DNA of 64,000 nucleotides, taken from contig OY759970.1 of assembly GCA_963662965.1 (NCBI GenBank), positions 186,001-250,000 on the forward strand, written 5' to 3'. Source of the DNA: DTWD01 sp963662965 (lineage in GTDB: Bacteria; Acidobacteriota; Vicinamibacteria; Vicinamibacterales; UBA8438). A program made the position numbers and the translations under genes. Of this stretch, positions 16,524 to 25,512 are shown in pieces (positions within the stretch are counted from its first letter, which is position 1; each line of letters opens with the position of its first letter). The notes beneath the pieces are model-generated. The model saw only the letters and a program-made list of their open reading frames with translations, was not told the origin of the DNA and made no database searches.

Positions 16524-18245
16524 TTAGTCATCATCCGCAGTTTCGACGATCGGCGCCGGGCTCGGCCGCCGGATCATGTTTTGGAGGTCGGCACCCGCCG
16601 GCACCATCGGATACACGGTGTCCTCCTGCTCGACGTGGAAATCGATCACCGCGGTCCGTTCGTCGGCGCGCGCCTGCTCCACGGTCGGTTCGACGTCCTG
16701 GCGGGTCTTGACCGTGGCGCCCCGCAGGCCAAAGCACTCGGCAAGCTTCGCGAAGTCGGGACTGAACAGCGGCGTCGCGGCGTAGCGACGCTCATAGAAG
16801 AACTCCTGCCATTGGCGAACCATCCCGAGATAGCCGTTGTTGATGATGGCGACGTTGATCTTGATATGCTCCTGCGCAATCGTCGCCAGCTCGGCCATCG
16901 TCATCTGGAAGCCACCGTCTCCGGCCACCACCCACACCTCCGCCTCCGGCCGCGCCAGCTTGGCGCCCACCGCCGCGGGCAGCGCGAAGCCCATTGTCCC
17001 GAGGCCCCCTGAGGTGATCAAGGTCCGCGGAGCGCTGTGGTGGTAGTACTGCGCCTCCCACATCTGATGCTGGCCGACATCGGTGACGACGATCGCCTTG
17101 CCGTCGGTCATCCGCCAGATGTCGTTGATGACATGCGCCGCGTAGAGGTGCCCGCTATCGGGCAAATTCTGAATGTCGCGCACTGCGACATCGCCCTTCA
17201 TGTTGGTGATGGTGTCGAGCCAGGCCGCACGGTCGCCCGATTCCACCAGCGGGGAGAGGTCGTCGAGCACGGCCGACAGATCGCCGGCGAGCGCCACGTC
17301 GACCTTGACGTTCTTGTTGAACTCCGCCGGGTCGATGTCGACATGGATCTTGCGCGCGTTCGGCGCGTACGTCTTGAGGTTGCCGGTCACCCGGTCATCG
17401 AAGCGCATCCCGAGTGCCAGCAGCAGGTCGGCTTCCTGAATGGCGGCGTTCACCCAGGCTTCGCCATGCATCCCCATCATGCCCATGTTGAGGGGATGCT
17501 CCGCCGGCACCCCGCCGATCCCGAGCAGCGTCATCGCAATCGGGATGTTGGCGCGTTCGGCCAGATCCAGCACCTGACGCATCGCCCCCGACAACAGCAC
17601 GCCGTGGCCGGCGAAGATCACCGGCCGCTTCGCGCTGTTGATCAAGTCGGCCGCCCGCTGGTACTCGGCCTGCGAGGCGCGCAAATCCGGGGCGTACCCC
17701 GGCAGCTTGACATCGCTCGGATCCCACTGCAGTTCGGTCGACGCCTGCTGCGCGTCCTTGGTGATGTCGACCAGCACCGGACCGGGACGCCCCGACCGCG
17801 CCACGTACATCGCTTCGTGGATGGTCGGGGCAATCTCGTCGACGTCGGCGACGAGATAGTTGTGCTTCGTGATCGGCAGCGTGACGCCGGTGACGTCGGT
17901 CTCCTGAAACGCATCGGAGCCAATCAGCTTGCTGCCAACCTGGCCGGTGATGCAGAGGATCGGCGACGAATCGAGCATCGCCGTCGCGATGCCGGTCACC
18001 ATATTGGTCGCGCCGGGTCCCGACGTGGCGACCGCCACCCCGACCTTTCCGCTGGCGCGGGCGTAGCCGTCGGCCATGTGGGTCGCCCCCTGCTCGTGGC
18101 GGACGAGGATGTGCCGGATGGGATAGTCGAGCATCGCGTCGTACGCCGGGAGAATCGCGCCCCCCGGATACCCGAAGACCGTCTTCACGTCTTCGCGCAC
18201 CAATGCTTCCCAGATGATCTGCGCGCCCGTTCTTACGTTAGACAT
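16524..18245 (-). CDS. ilvB: Acetolactate synthase catalytic (large) subunit
   Basis: ThDP-dependent enzyme making acetolactate or acetohydroxybutyrate. 573 residues. The catalytic Glu is in RHEQGATHMADGYAR near residue 50; the ThDP/Mg motif starts at GDGGFQMT (about residue 450) and ends at NNGYLGMVRQWQ. The FAD-binding middle domain is present (HPLNMGMMGMHG, MRFDDRVTGNL). Starts 33 bases after ilvD. A long open frame on the opposite strand here is a codon-bias shadow. Confidence 0.96.
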   Translation of the reverse strand: MSNVRTGAQIIWEALVREDVKTVFGYPGGAILPAYDAMLDYPIRHILVRHEQGATHMADGYARASGKVGVAVATSGPGATNMVTGIATAMLDSSPILCITGQVGSKLIGSDAFQETDVTGVTLPITKHNYLVADVDEIAPTIHEAMYVARSGRPGPVLVDITKDAQQASTELQWDPSDVKLPGYAPDLRASQAEYQRAADLINSAKRPVIFAGHGVLLSGAMRQVLDLAERANIPIAMTLLGIGGVPAEHPLNMGMMGMHGEAWVNAAIQEADLLLALGMRFDDRVTGNLKTYAPNARKIHVDIDPAEFNKNVKVDVALAGDLSAVLDDLSPLVESGDRAAWLDTITNMKGDVAVRDIQNLPDSGHLYAAHVINDIWRMTDGKAIVVTDVGQHQMWEAQYYHHSAPRTLITSGGLGTMGFALPAAVGAKLARPEAEVWVVAGDGGFQMTMAELATIAQEHIKINVAIINNGYLGMVRQWQEFFYERRYAATPLFSPDFAKLAECFGLRGATVKTRQDVEPTVEQARADERTAVIDFHVEQEDTVYPMVPAGADLQNMIRRPSPAPIVETADDD

Positions 18246-18278
18246 TGCGCTTACCCTACCCCTGATCCCTTCGCTCGT

Positions 18279-19943
18279 TCAGTTCGTCACCGCCCCTTGC
18301 GCCGCCGACGAGACGAGCCGCGCGTACTTGGCCATCACGCCCCGCGTGAACTTCGGTGCGGGCGGCTGCCACGCGGCCAGCCGCGCCTTAATCTCATCGT
18401 CGCTCAGCTCAAGCTGCAGCCGTCGGTTCTTCTCGTCGAACAGAATCGTGTCGCCGTCGCGCACGATGGCAATCGGCCCACCCTTGGCCGCCTCCGGCGC
18501 CACATGCCCGGCCATCATGCCGCGCGTGGCGCCCGAGAAGCGGCCGTCCGTCAAGAGCGCCACCGTCTCGCCAAGTCCGGCCCCCACGAGGGCCGCCGTC
18601 ACCGCGAGCATCTCGCGCATGCCGGGACCGCCCTGCGGACCTTCATAGCGAATCACCACCACATCGCCGGCGCTGATCCGCCCCTTCGTCACCGCCTCGA
18701 AGCACGCTTCCTCGCTGTCGAACACCCGGGCCGGCCCCCGATGCTGCGCCAAGTCATGGCCGGCGACCTTGACCACGCAGCCGTCCGGGGCCAGATTGCC
18801 CTTCAAGATGACAAGCCCACCTGTTGGTGTTATCGGGTCGGCGAGGGGGCGCACCACCTCTTGGCCAGCGGTTTCCTGCGCGGCGTCGGCCACCTCCCCG
18901 ATCGTCTGCCCGGTGACGGTCAAGGCATCCGCGTGCAGCAGGCCGGCCTCTTTCAGCCGCTTCGCCACCAACTCGAGCCCGCCCGCACGGTAGAGGTCGG
19001 TCGCCACGAAGCGCCCACTCGGCTTGAGGTCGGCCAGGAGCGGCGTCCGCTCGCTCACGCGATCGAAATCGTCAATCTTGAGATCGACGTCGGCCTCGTG
19101 CGCAATCGCCAGCAAGTGGAGCACGGCATTCGTCGATCCTCCGGTGGAGGCAACCGCGGCGATGGCGTTCTCGAGCGCTTGCTGCGTGACGATCTCGCGG
19201 GGTCGGAGGTCCTTCTGCACCAAATCGAGCACCAGCTCGCCCGCCTGCTTCGCGACGTCATTCTTTTCCGCCACCATCGCCGGCACGCCGTTGGCCGCCA
19301 TCGGCGACACCCCGAGGAGCTCGCAGACGGTCGACATCGTGTTGGCGGTGAACTGCCCGCCGCAGGCGCCCGGTCCGGGACAGGCGACATCTTCGAGGGC
19401 ACAGAGCTGCTCGTCGGTCATGTTGCCGGCGGCGTGGGCGCCGACCGCCTCGAAGACGTCCTGGATCGTCACGTCCTTGCCGTCCCACTGCCCCGGCGCG
19501 ATCGAGCCGCCGTAGAGGACGAGGCCAGGAATGTTGAGCCGCACCAGCGCCATCACGCCGCCGGGGATCGTCTTGTCGCAGCCGACCAAGATGACGATGC
19601 CGTCAAAGAGATTGCCGCGCGCGACGAGCTCGATCGAGTCGGCGATCACCTCGCGACTGACGAGCGACGCCTTCATCCCCTCGCTCCCCATCGTGATGCC
19701 GTCTGAAATCGATACCGTGTTGAACTCCATCGGCGTGCCGCCGGCGGCGCGAATGCCCAACTTGACCTGCTCCCCGAGATCGCGCAGGTGGTAATTGCAG
19801 GGCCCGATCTCGGTCCAGGTGTTCGCCACCCCGATCAGCGGCTTGTGGAGGTCGGCGTCCGTAAAGCCGACTGCCTTCAACATGGCGCGAGCCGGGGCGC
19901 GACTCGGTCCTTCCGTAATGGCAGCGCTGCGTCGTGGGCTCAT
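18279..19943 (-). CDS. ilvD: Dihydroxy-acid dehydratase
   Basis: IlvD dehydrates dihydroxy-acids to the 2-oxo acids, an Fe-S enzyme. 554 residues. Cluster cysteines are in LVGCDKTIPGG and CPGPGACGGQFTANTMS; TDGRFSGATRG is the C-terminal active-site segment. ATG 19943 matches the family start (AAITEGPSRAPARAM). It is only three bases after the U-tract of the attenuator, so any ribosome site lies within the 3' arm of the terminator hairpin, suggesting that the hairpin may also limit initiation. First gene of ilvDBNC. Confidence 0.95.
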   Translation of the reverse strand: MSPRRSAAITEGPSRAPARAMLKAVGFTDADLHKPLIGVANTWTEIGPCNYHLRDLGEQVKLGIRAAGGTPMEFNTVSISDGITMGSEGMKASLVSREVIADSIELVARGNLFDGIVILVGCDKTIPGGVMALVRLNIPGLVLYGGSIAPGQWDGKDVTIQDVFEAVGAHAAGNMTDEQLCALEDVACPGPGACGGQFTANTMSTVCELLGVSPMAANGVPAMVAEKNDVAKQAGELVLDLVQKDLRPREIVTQQALENAIAAVASTGGSTNAVLHLLAIAHEADVDLKIDDFDRVSERTPLLADLKPSGRFVATDLYRAGGLELVAKRLKEAGLLHADALTVTGQTIGEVADAAQETAGQEVVRPLADPITPTGGLVILKGNLAPDGCVVKVAGHDLAQHRGPARVFDSEEACFEAVTKGRISAGDVVVIRYEGPQGGPGMREMLAVTAALVGAGLGETVALLTDGRFSGATRGMMAGHVAPEAAKGGPIAIVRDGDTILFDEKNRRLQLELSDDEIKARLAAWQPPAPKFTRGVMAKYARLVSSAAQGAVTN

Positions 19944-19946
19944 AAC

Positions 19947-19978
19947 AAAAAAGCCATCATCCGCGTGCGGATGATGGC
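19947..19978 (-). terminator. ilv attenuator: intrinsic terminator hairpin with U-tract
   Basis: On the minus strand GCCATCATCCGC (19978-19967) pairs perfectly with GCGGATGATGGC (19964-19953) and is followed at once by six T (19952-19947), then GTT and the ilvD ATG. The 5' arm can instead pair over 10 bases with GCGGATGATG at 20020-20011, which overlaps the leader-peptide stop, giving a mutually exclusive antiterminator. Confidence 0.88.
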
Positions 19979-20012
19979 CCCTTGAGGTCTTCAGTCTGTC
20001 TGGTCGGGTACA

Positions 20013-20096
20013 TCATCCGCTTGCGGCCGGCGCAATCGCGCCGACCACAATAACGGTGACACTGACGAAGCCGAGAGACCGCCTGAAGAGGGTCAT
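20013..20096 (-). CDS. ilv operon leader peptide (27 residues, Val/Ile-rich)
   Basis: A short frame from ATG 20096 to TGA 20013 encodes 27 residues. The middle VSVTVIVVGAI contains five Val and two Ile within eleven residues, with two Leu earlier: the control-codon pattern of branched-chain amino acid leader peptides. The stop codon lies inside the antiterminator arm (20011-20020). If ribosomes stall at the Val/Ile codons, the arm stays free and pairs with the terminator 5' arm; if they reach the stop they cover it and the terminator forms. The ribosome site is weak (GGA 10 bases upstream). Inferred from sequence; no similarity search was possible. Confidence 0.8.
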   Translation of the reverse strand: MTLFRRSLGFVSVTVIVVGAIAPAASG

Positions 20097-20134
20097 AGAA
20101 AAGAGTCCGACGGCCCCACGCCGCCGTTTCGAGC

Positions 20135-20165
20135 ATTTTACCGCGGGGGCCGGGCCCCTAGTCAA
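20135..20165 (-). promoter_or_regulatory. Candidate promoter of the ilv operon
   Basis: On the minus strand TTGACT (20165-20160) and TAAAAT (20140-20135) are separated by 19 bases, placing the transcript start about 30 bases before the leader-peptide ATG at 20096. Spacing is slightly long, so moderate confidence. Confidence 0.5.
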
Positions 20166-20268
20166 ATTTATAGTTCTTACGCTGTCATAAGCACTACGAA
20201 TGGATCTCTCAGTCGAGACTCTTTACCGTATACAGTCGTTGTCATAATTAGAGGTTAGAACTGAGGAG

Positions 20269-21273
20269 ATGATGGTCGACAAGAAGAGTTCCGGTGAGAA
20301 GGCTCCGTGGATCACGCACCGCCCCGAGCTGAAGGTGTTGGACTGTACCGTTCGCGACGGTGGTCTGATCAACGACCACCTGTTCACCGACGAGTTCGTC
20401 CGCGCCGTCTATGACACCTGCATTGCGGCGGGCATCGATACGATGGAGATTGGGTACAAGAACTCGGAGCGGCTGTTTCCCAAAGACCGATTCGGGGCGT
20501 GGCGTCACTGCGACGAAGGCGACATGCGTCGGGTCGTCGGCGACCACGACGCGGCGGCAACCGGCTTGACGCTCTCGGCGATGGCAGATGCGGGCAAGAG
20601 CGACTGGCAGACCGCCATCGGACCGGCGGCCGACAGTGTGCTGGGGATGATCCGTGTCGCGTTCTACGCGCATCAGGTGTCCGAGGCGGTGGAGATGATC
20701 CAGCACGCCAGCGAGCAGGGCTACCAAACGATGGCTAATCTGATGGCGGTGTCGAACATCACCGAGGAAGAGATCGAGACGGTGCTCGAGGCGATCGCCC
20801 CGACAGCGGCCGGCACGATGGTCATCGTCGACAGCTTCGGCCATCTGTACCGAGAGCAGGTCGATCGGCTCTACCACAAGTACGCCGACGCCATGCGGGC
20901 CAGCGGCAAGGAGATTGGGATCCACGCCCACAACAACATGCAGCTGGCGTTTGCGAACACCCTCGAGGCGATCGTTCTCGGGTCGAATCGCGCGGACGCG
21001 ACCATGGCCGGCATCGGACGCGGCGCCGGCAACTGCCCGATGGAGCTGCTACTCGGGTTCCTCCGCAACCCGAAGTTCAGGCTGCGACCGGTGATCCGGC
21101 TCCTGCAAGAACAGATGCCGGAGATTCGGAAGACCGTCGAGTGGGGCCCCTTGGTTCCCTACAACATCACCGGTCAGATGAATCTCCATCCGCGAGCGGC
21201 CATCGAGTTTCGGGCCGGTGACAAGCGCGAGGACTTCGTCGCCTTCTACGACGACATCGTGAACGAGACATAG
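20269..21273 (+). CDS. DRE-TIM metallolyase-family aldolase (HMG-CoA lyase / 4-hydroxy-2-oxovalerate aldolase-like)
   Basis: 334 residues forming a TIM barrel of the HMGL-like family, which cleave or condense 2-oxo acids with a divalent metal. The metal/catalytic motif VLDCTVRDGGL is at about residues 24-34 and the metal-binding IHAHNNMQLA near 220. NRADATMAGIGRGAGN is the usual C-terminal active-site strand. GAGGAG precedes tandem ATGs at 20269 and 20272. Alone and divergent from the ilv operon. Database names for this subgroup vary (some wrongly say H-NS); the substrate is not determinable here. Confidence 0.8.
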   Translation: MMVDKKSSGEKAPWITHRPELKVLDCTVRDGGLINDHLFTDEFVRAVYDTCIAAGIDTMEIGYKNSERLFPKDRFGAWRHCDEGDMRRVVGDHDAAATGLTLSAMADAGKSDWQTAIGPAADSVLGMIRVAFYAHQVSEAVEMIQHASEQGYQTMANLMAVSNITEEEIETVLEAIAPTAAGTMVIVDSFGHLYREQVDRLYHKYADAMRASGKEIGIHAHNNMQLAFANTLEAIVLGSNRADATMAGIGRGAGNCPMELLLGFLRNPKFRLRPVIRLLQEQMPEIRKTVEWGPLVPYNITGQMNLHPRAAIEFRAGDKREDFVAFYDDIVNET

Positions 21274-21276
21274 CGT

Positions 21277-21346
21277 GCGCCGGTAGCTCAGGTGGATAGA
21301 GCATCCGTCTTCTAAGACGCGCCGGTCACACTCGAGATCAGGCGCG
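21277..21346 (+). pseudogene. Degraded tRNA-Arg (TCT anticodon)
   Basis: Starts with acceptor GCGCCGG, a normal D-arm (TAGCTCAGGTGGATAGAGC) and an anticodon arm CGTC-TTCTAA-GACG. The T-arm is missing: no GTTCGAATCC, only a short stretch ending AGGCGCG that can still pair with the acceptor 5' strand, then TTC instead of CCA. It begins four bases after the aldolase stop and marks the border between conserved genes and the mobile-element region. Compare the intact tRNA-Arg at 51627 and the 3' fragment at 44098. Confidence 0.7.
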
Positions 21347-21392
21347 TTCCCGTGTTTATTGGTCGAACCCGCGATCGCGATCGAGCTAGGAA

Positions 21393-22742
21393 CCTGTGGG
21401 TGGCGAATTACTACTCAGCCCGCAATCCGTTGAGATTATCAAGTTTGGTGATCCTGGGAGTGGTCGCTAGGATGTTCCGATGCGCGACCCGATCATCCTG
21501 CTGGTGCACCTGATCGCCACCCTGGCCCGGCTGATGGGCCCCGGCGGCCTGCGGTCTGTCGTGGCTGAATCGGTCTTGGTCAAGCAGCAACTGCTCATTC
21601 TGAATCGCTCGCGGCACCGGGCGCCGAATCTCTGCGCGTCGGATCGGATCCTCGCCGGCGTGTGTGCACTGTTCATGCGCCCGGCCCGGGTGATTCGCTC
21701 AGCGATCGTGCTGAGACCGTCGACGATCCTGGAGTTCCATCGGGCTCTGCGCACCCGCAAGTACCGCTGGCTGTTTTCACCCAAGCGCCGTCGCACCGGC
21801 CCCCAAGGACCGTCCAAAGCACTGGTCGATGCCATCGTCGACATGAAGCGGCGCAACCCCAGGTGGGGCTGTCCGCGGATCGCCCAACAGATCGCGCTCG
21901 CCTTTGCGGTCGACATCGACAAGGACGTGGTGCGCCGAGTGCTCGCTACGCACTATCGACCGGCACCCCACTCGGGTGGTCCGTCCTGGCTGACGTTCCT
22001 GGGGCATGCGAAGGATAGCCTGTGGAGCATCGACCTGTTCCGGTGCGAGTCGGCGATCCTGCGAAGCCATTGGGTGCTGGTAGTGATGGACCACTACACG
22101 CGGCGGATCGTCGGCTTTGGCATCCATGCTGGAACCGTGGATGGCCGGGCCCTGTGCCGTATGTTCAACCATGCGATTCGAGGGCTCTCGCGTCCGAAGC
22201 GCCTCAGCTCCGACCACGACCCGCTGTATCGGTTTCACCAATGGCGCGCCAACCTGGGGGTGCTGCAGGTGACCGAGGTGAAGAGTGTGCCGTATGTGCC
22301 GCTGTCGCATCCGTTTGTCGAACGGTTGATCGGCACGCTGCGACGAGAATGCGTGGATCAGCTGCTGTTCTGGTCGGCGTCGGACTTGGAAGACAAACTG
22401 GTGGCCTTCCAGGACTTCTACAATGCGCATCGGGCCCATGCGTCGTTGGACGGGCGGACGCCCGTCCCGATACGAAAGGATGTCGCACGGCTCGACCGCT
22501 ACCGATGGGACGCGCATTGCCGTGGTCTCTATCAGACGCCGATCGCGGCGTGACATCTGACCAGCGAAGACGGTGGCGAGCGGGTCGACGCGCCCGCGTT
22601 CGACGTCTATCGCGACACAGCAGGGCAGTGCGTCAGCTGCACGCCTTACTCATGCCATCGCGACAACTTCGCGGGGGACTCCCGGCTCACGGGACCCGAA
22701 GATCGAACGATGTCGGATTCCTACGAATTCGCCACCCACAGG
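21393..22742 (+). mobile_element. Integrase-core IS, copy 1
   Basis: 1350 bp with terminal inverted repeats: left CCTGTGGGTGGCGAATT at 21393, right complement identical over the same 17 bases ending at 22742. Contains one transposase gene. A second copy, about the same length and with matching ends, is at 57483-58849. Confidence 0.82.
21480..22553 (+). CDS. DDE transposase with integrase core (single-ORF IS, IS481/IS3-like superfamily)
   Basis: 357 residues. The N-terminal half has an HTH-type region (MKRRNPRWGCPRIAQQIA) and the C-terminal half an integrase core: first Asp in LWSIDLFRCES, second in LSSDHDPLY, Glu in HPFVERLIGTLRREC, then YNAHRAHASLDGRTP. The sequence is closely similar along its whole length to the transposase at 57570, differing at scattered residues, so the two copies are not recent duplicates. 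ATG 21480 lies inside the left end region. Intact. Confidence 0.85.
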   Translation: MRDPIILLVHLIATLARLMGPGGLRSVVAESVLVKQQLLILNRSRHRAPNLCASDRILAGVCALFMRPARVIRSAIVLRPSTILEFHRALRTRKYRWLFSPKRRRTGPQGPSKALVDAIVDMKRRNPRWGCPRIAQQIALAFAVDIDKDVVRRVLATHYRPAPHSGGPSWLTFLGHAKDSLWSIDLFRCESAILRSHWVLVVMDHYTRRIVGFGIHAGTVDGRALCRMFNHAIRGLSRPKRLSSDHDPLYRFHQWRANLGVLQVTEVKSVPYVPLSHPFVERLIGTLRRECVDQLLFWSASDLEDKLVAFQDFYNAHRAHASLDGRTPVPIRKDVARLDRYRWDAHCRGLYQTPIAA

Positions 22743-22786
22743 CCGGCCACTGCTCGCCCACCGCGCTGAATCAGCGCACCAACGCC
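22742..22786. repeat. 45-bp repeat, copy 1
   Basis: An exact 45-base sequence beginning GCCGGCCACTGCTCG and ending CACCAACGCC occurs here, at the right edge of the IS, and again at 40513-40557, where it joins a truncated spmB. Probably the end of an otherwise lost mobile element. Confidence 0.6.
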
Positions 22787-22889
22787 CCGGCCAGCACTGG
22801 CCGCAGTCTCCGGGAACGCGTAGCCAACTGTTTTCACCATCCCTGTCCCGTTCTCTCCTGCCATACGTCTTCGAGTAAGTAACAGTAGA

Positions 22890-23135
22890 ATGCCATCGCC
22901 TCGCATTTCTACGGTGCGCGCGGACAACGCGGTCACCGTGGGTGCACGCAAGGTGCTGGGCGTGATGCACAAGGACTTGGAGCGTTATCCGGCGACGGGT
23001 GGCTGGGGCTTCGAGGGATTCGGAGGTGGAGACGCCGGCAATCGGGTGGTGGGTGCGAATGCCGAAACCGCCTGCTTTTCCTGCCACCAGCCCCAAGAGG
23101 CTCAGGACTATGTCTTTAGCCAACGGCGAGATTGA
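22890..23135 (+). pseudogene. Cytochrome P460-type protein, C-terminal fragment
   Basis: The frame encodes YPATGGWGFEGFGGGD and then ACFSCHQPQEAQDYVFS, the C-terminal c-haem site and end of cytochrome P460 family proteins, periplasmic haem enzymes that oxidise hydroxylamine or related substrates. About 55 residues of real similarity remain (from about 22964); the N-terminal two thirds are absent, replaced by the IS and the 45-bp repeat. The preceding stretch 22787-22963 shows nothing recognisable. Confidence 0.6.
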
Positions 23136-23254
23136 CGTGGCACGCTGATCCCGTCCGATGAAGCGATCTATCGCGTACGATTCTGATGCTGGCGGCCGCC
23201 GGACGCATTGGGTTGACTGTTGTGGATCCTTAGATTCTTCGCCGCGGCTCCTTT

Positions 23255-23836
23255 ATGGTGTTTTTGATGCGCTACTCCTTTAGGTTACTGACGATGACGT
23301 GGCTGGTTGCTGCCGGCCCGCTCCAAGCCCAAGACCTTACGGTTTTTGGTGGTTTCCAGCACCCGGGCACTCTCACGCTGCGGTCAGGAGTGGATGGGAT
23401 AGGCAGTACCGTTGGCGTGCAGCCTGGCGCTTCTCCAGGCGAGTTTCAGATCGACCCCAAGGCCTTTGGCACCTTCGGAATACGGCTGTATCGCTCTGCA
23501 GCACCACTGGGACTGGAGCACACCGTTGCGTACAGCCCGAAGTTTCTTGACACCGGCGGCCGCGCCTTTCTCTACAGCACGAATCTACGGATGGAATTTC
23601 GCACCGGTCGATTCCGGCCCTACGCCACCGCTGGTGGGGGCCTCTTTTATGGCGGCGGCGACGGGATTGCCAGCTTCGGATCGAAATACAGTGTCAACTA
23701 TGGGGCCGGGTTGATGGTGGAGTTTGCGGGACCCCTCGGCCTTCGCTTCGATGCCCGCACGTACTCTATCCGCGGCATTGATGATCACCCGCTGAATCTT
23801 CTTGAGGCCAGCACCGGGATTGTCTTGGGATTCTAG
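23255..23836 (+). CDS. Outer-membrane beta-barrel protein, small
   Basis: 193 residues. A signal peptide (RLLTMTWLVAAGPLQAQ) is followed by alternating strands with glycine/aromatic turns and the terminal sequence ASTGIVLGF, ending in phenylalanine as expected for BAM-inserted barrels. Segments FGTFGIRLYRS, LRMEFRTGRFRPYATAGGGL and YGAGLMVEF fit an eight-stranded OmpA/OmpW-like barrel. ATG 23255 or 23267 may be the start. No partner gene; intact within a region of wreckage. Confidence 0.65.
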   Translation: MVFLMRYSFRLLTMTWLVAAGPLQAQDLTVFGGFQHPGTLTLRSGVDGIGSTVGVQPGASPGEFQIDPKAFGTFGIRLYRSAAPLGLEHTVAYSPKFLDTGGRAFLYSTNLRMEFRTGRFRPYATAGGGLFYGGGDGIASFGSKYSVNYGAGLMVEFAGPLGLRFDARTYSIRGIDDHPLNLLEASTGIVLGF

Positions 23837-24059
23837 CCCCCCGGTGAGATCCAGCTGGTCAGTGCCACGGCTTCCTGGCGACGGCTCGCTTGAAATGGGT
23901 GCGCGGCCGTGTGGTGAAGGCGAAGGCCTCTGTGTCTACGTCGTTCGCTAGGACGAAGCAGTAGAGGCGTCGGCCTCGCGTGCGTCGCTCACCTAGCGGC
24001 TCGGTGCAACAGCCAGCCGTACGACTCCCGCATCTTCTCGATGTGCTGCTGAATCCGGG

Positions 24060-24243
24060 TCAGGCCTGCGCCAACAACTCGGCGAGCGTCTTGTAGTTCG
24101 CGGCGATGTGTGCGTACTGCTCCGTCAAGAGCTCCACTTGCTCGGCCTGCTGCTGCAGCTGCGCCTGCAAGGTGGCGGCGTGTTGCTCGTGCTGCCTCGC
24201 GAAGTCGGTCACCAGCTGCGCGAGATCGGCCTGAGTAGTACGA
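24060..24243 (-). pseudogene. C-terminal fragment of a coiled-coil protein
   Basis: On the minus strand an open frame without a start codon reads Gln/Ala/Leu-rich heptads (QADLAQLVTDFARQHEQ, LQAQLQQQAEQVELL, YKTLAELLAQA) to a stop at 24060. It is cut at 24243, where the sequence changes to the flank of the IS6 element. Probably the tail of a long coiled-coil protein; no family recognised. The rest of 23837-24059 shows no gene. Confidence 0.45.
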
Positions 24244-24483
24244 TTTTTACCGTTTCGTGAAGTGTGACCCCAAATATAGCGAAGGGCTCCCCCCCATCAG
24301 CCCAAGAAGGCTCTCGAATAGCCTCCGCAACCCAGGCGGGGCACTGCGTCGCGCCGCGTCTGCTCCGGCATCAGTGATTTTCGACGAACGCATGAAAAAC
24401 GCGCACGCCGAGTCGGCGGTTATCAGCACGGCATTGTCAAAGTAAATCGGCTTGAGCCTGGACGTAAGGCCTCATAACCTCCG

Positions 24484-25161
24484 GTGATGCACAATCCCTT
24501 TCGTTATTTCAACAGTTCGCCTGAGGTCATCCGCCTCGCGGTCATGATGTATGTCCGCTACCCCTTATCGCTGAGACAGGTCGAAGATCTTCTGTGTGAG
24601 CGCGGCATCGACATCTGCCATGAGACCGTGCGGTACTGGTGGAACCGCTTTGGTCCAGTGTTTGCCGCGGAGATCCGGAAACGCCGTGTTCATCATAGAT
24701 TCTATTCGCTGTGGCGCGGGCATCTTGATGAGGTGTGTGTCCGGATCAACGGGAAGACCCATTATCTATGGCGCGCTGTGGATCACGAAGGCGAAGTGGT
24801 AGAGGTTTTTGTCACGAAACGGCGGGATCGCAGGGCTGCGCTTGAGTTCCTGACGCGTGCGATGAAGCGTTATGGCCGACCGGCTTCGATCGTCACGGAC
24901 AGGCTACCGTCATATCGTGCGGCGATGAAGGTGATCGGCAATGAGGGTTGCCAAGAGACCGGGCGCTGGCTCAACAACCGGGCGGAAAACTCACATCAAC
25001 CCTTTCGAAGGCGGGAAGGGGCAATGGCTCGGTTCAGAGACATCAAGACCCTGCAGACATTCACCTCCGTCCATGCCTCGATCCACAACCATTTCAACCA
25101 CCAACGCCATCTCAATCGCCGCGACATTTTCAAACAAGGCCGAGCCGCCGCCCTGGCCGAG
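24484..25161 (+). pseudogene. IS6-family transposase, truncated at its 3' end by an IS3 element
   Basis: About 226 residues of an IS6 transposase: HTH region (YPLSLRQVEDLLCERGI), first Asp in GHLDEVCVRINGK, second in SIVTDRLPSY, and Glu in NNRAENSHQPFRRRE. The last few residues are replaced at 25162 by the IS3 end; the frame runs on into the IS3 OrfA frame, giving a fused 342-codon frame. IS6 of this type is frequent in alphaproteobacteria, which suggests import. The left IS6 inverted repeat was not identified. Confidence 0.8.
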
Positions 25162-25231
25162 AGAGGTGGACCCCGAAATTCGGACAGGTTGCTAAGGTGG
25201 ATTCCGACCTCAGAATGGAGAGATCGGAATC

Positions 25232-25512
25232 ATGCAGAAACGGAAAAATACCCCGCTGAGCTGAAGGCCCGCGTGGCACTGCAGGCGCTTCGCGGCGAGC
25301 AGACGATGGCGGAGCTGTCGTCGCGCTACAAGATCCACCCGAACCTGATCGCGAACTGGAAGAAGAAAGCCCAGGAGGCGCTTGTGGACGTCTTCTCGGA
25401 CCACCAGCAGCGCCGAGAGGCGTCTCGCGATGCGGAGATTCAGGAGCTGCGAGCGACGGTCGGCGAGCTCGTCATCGAGAAGGATTTTTTGTCCAAGGCC
25501 TTCGGCCGTTGA
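25232..25512 (+). pseudogene. IS3 transposase OrfA with frameshifted start
   Basis: The frame encodes YPAELKARVALQALRGEQ, an HTH (MAELSSRYKIHPNLIANWKK) and a coiled-coil tail ending IEKDFLSKAFGR, a standard IS3 OrfA. Its natural ATG at 25232 (MQKRK) is out of frame because the A-run at 25244-25248 has five rather than six A; the downstream frame is instead continuous with the IS6 transposase. OrfA could be restored by slippage in the A-run. The T-run in the GATTTTTTG near its end is the probable programmed frameshift site to OrfB. Confidence 0.65.

Noticed and set aside
17037..19706. 889-codon open frame on the plus strand opposite ilvB and ilvD
   Set aside because: Pure shadow of two well-supported minus-strand genes in high-GC sequence; Arg/His-rich composition and no motif.
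19944..20110. T-box or other riboswitch upstream of ilvD
   Set aside because: No T-box sequence or specifier loop; the leader peptide with competing arms explains the region.
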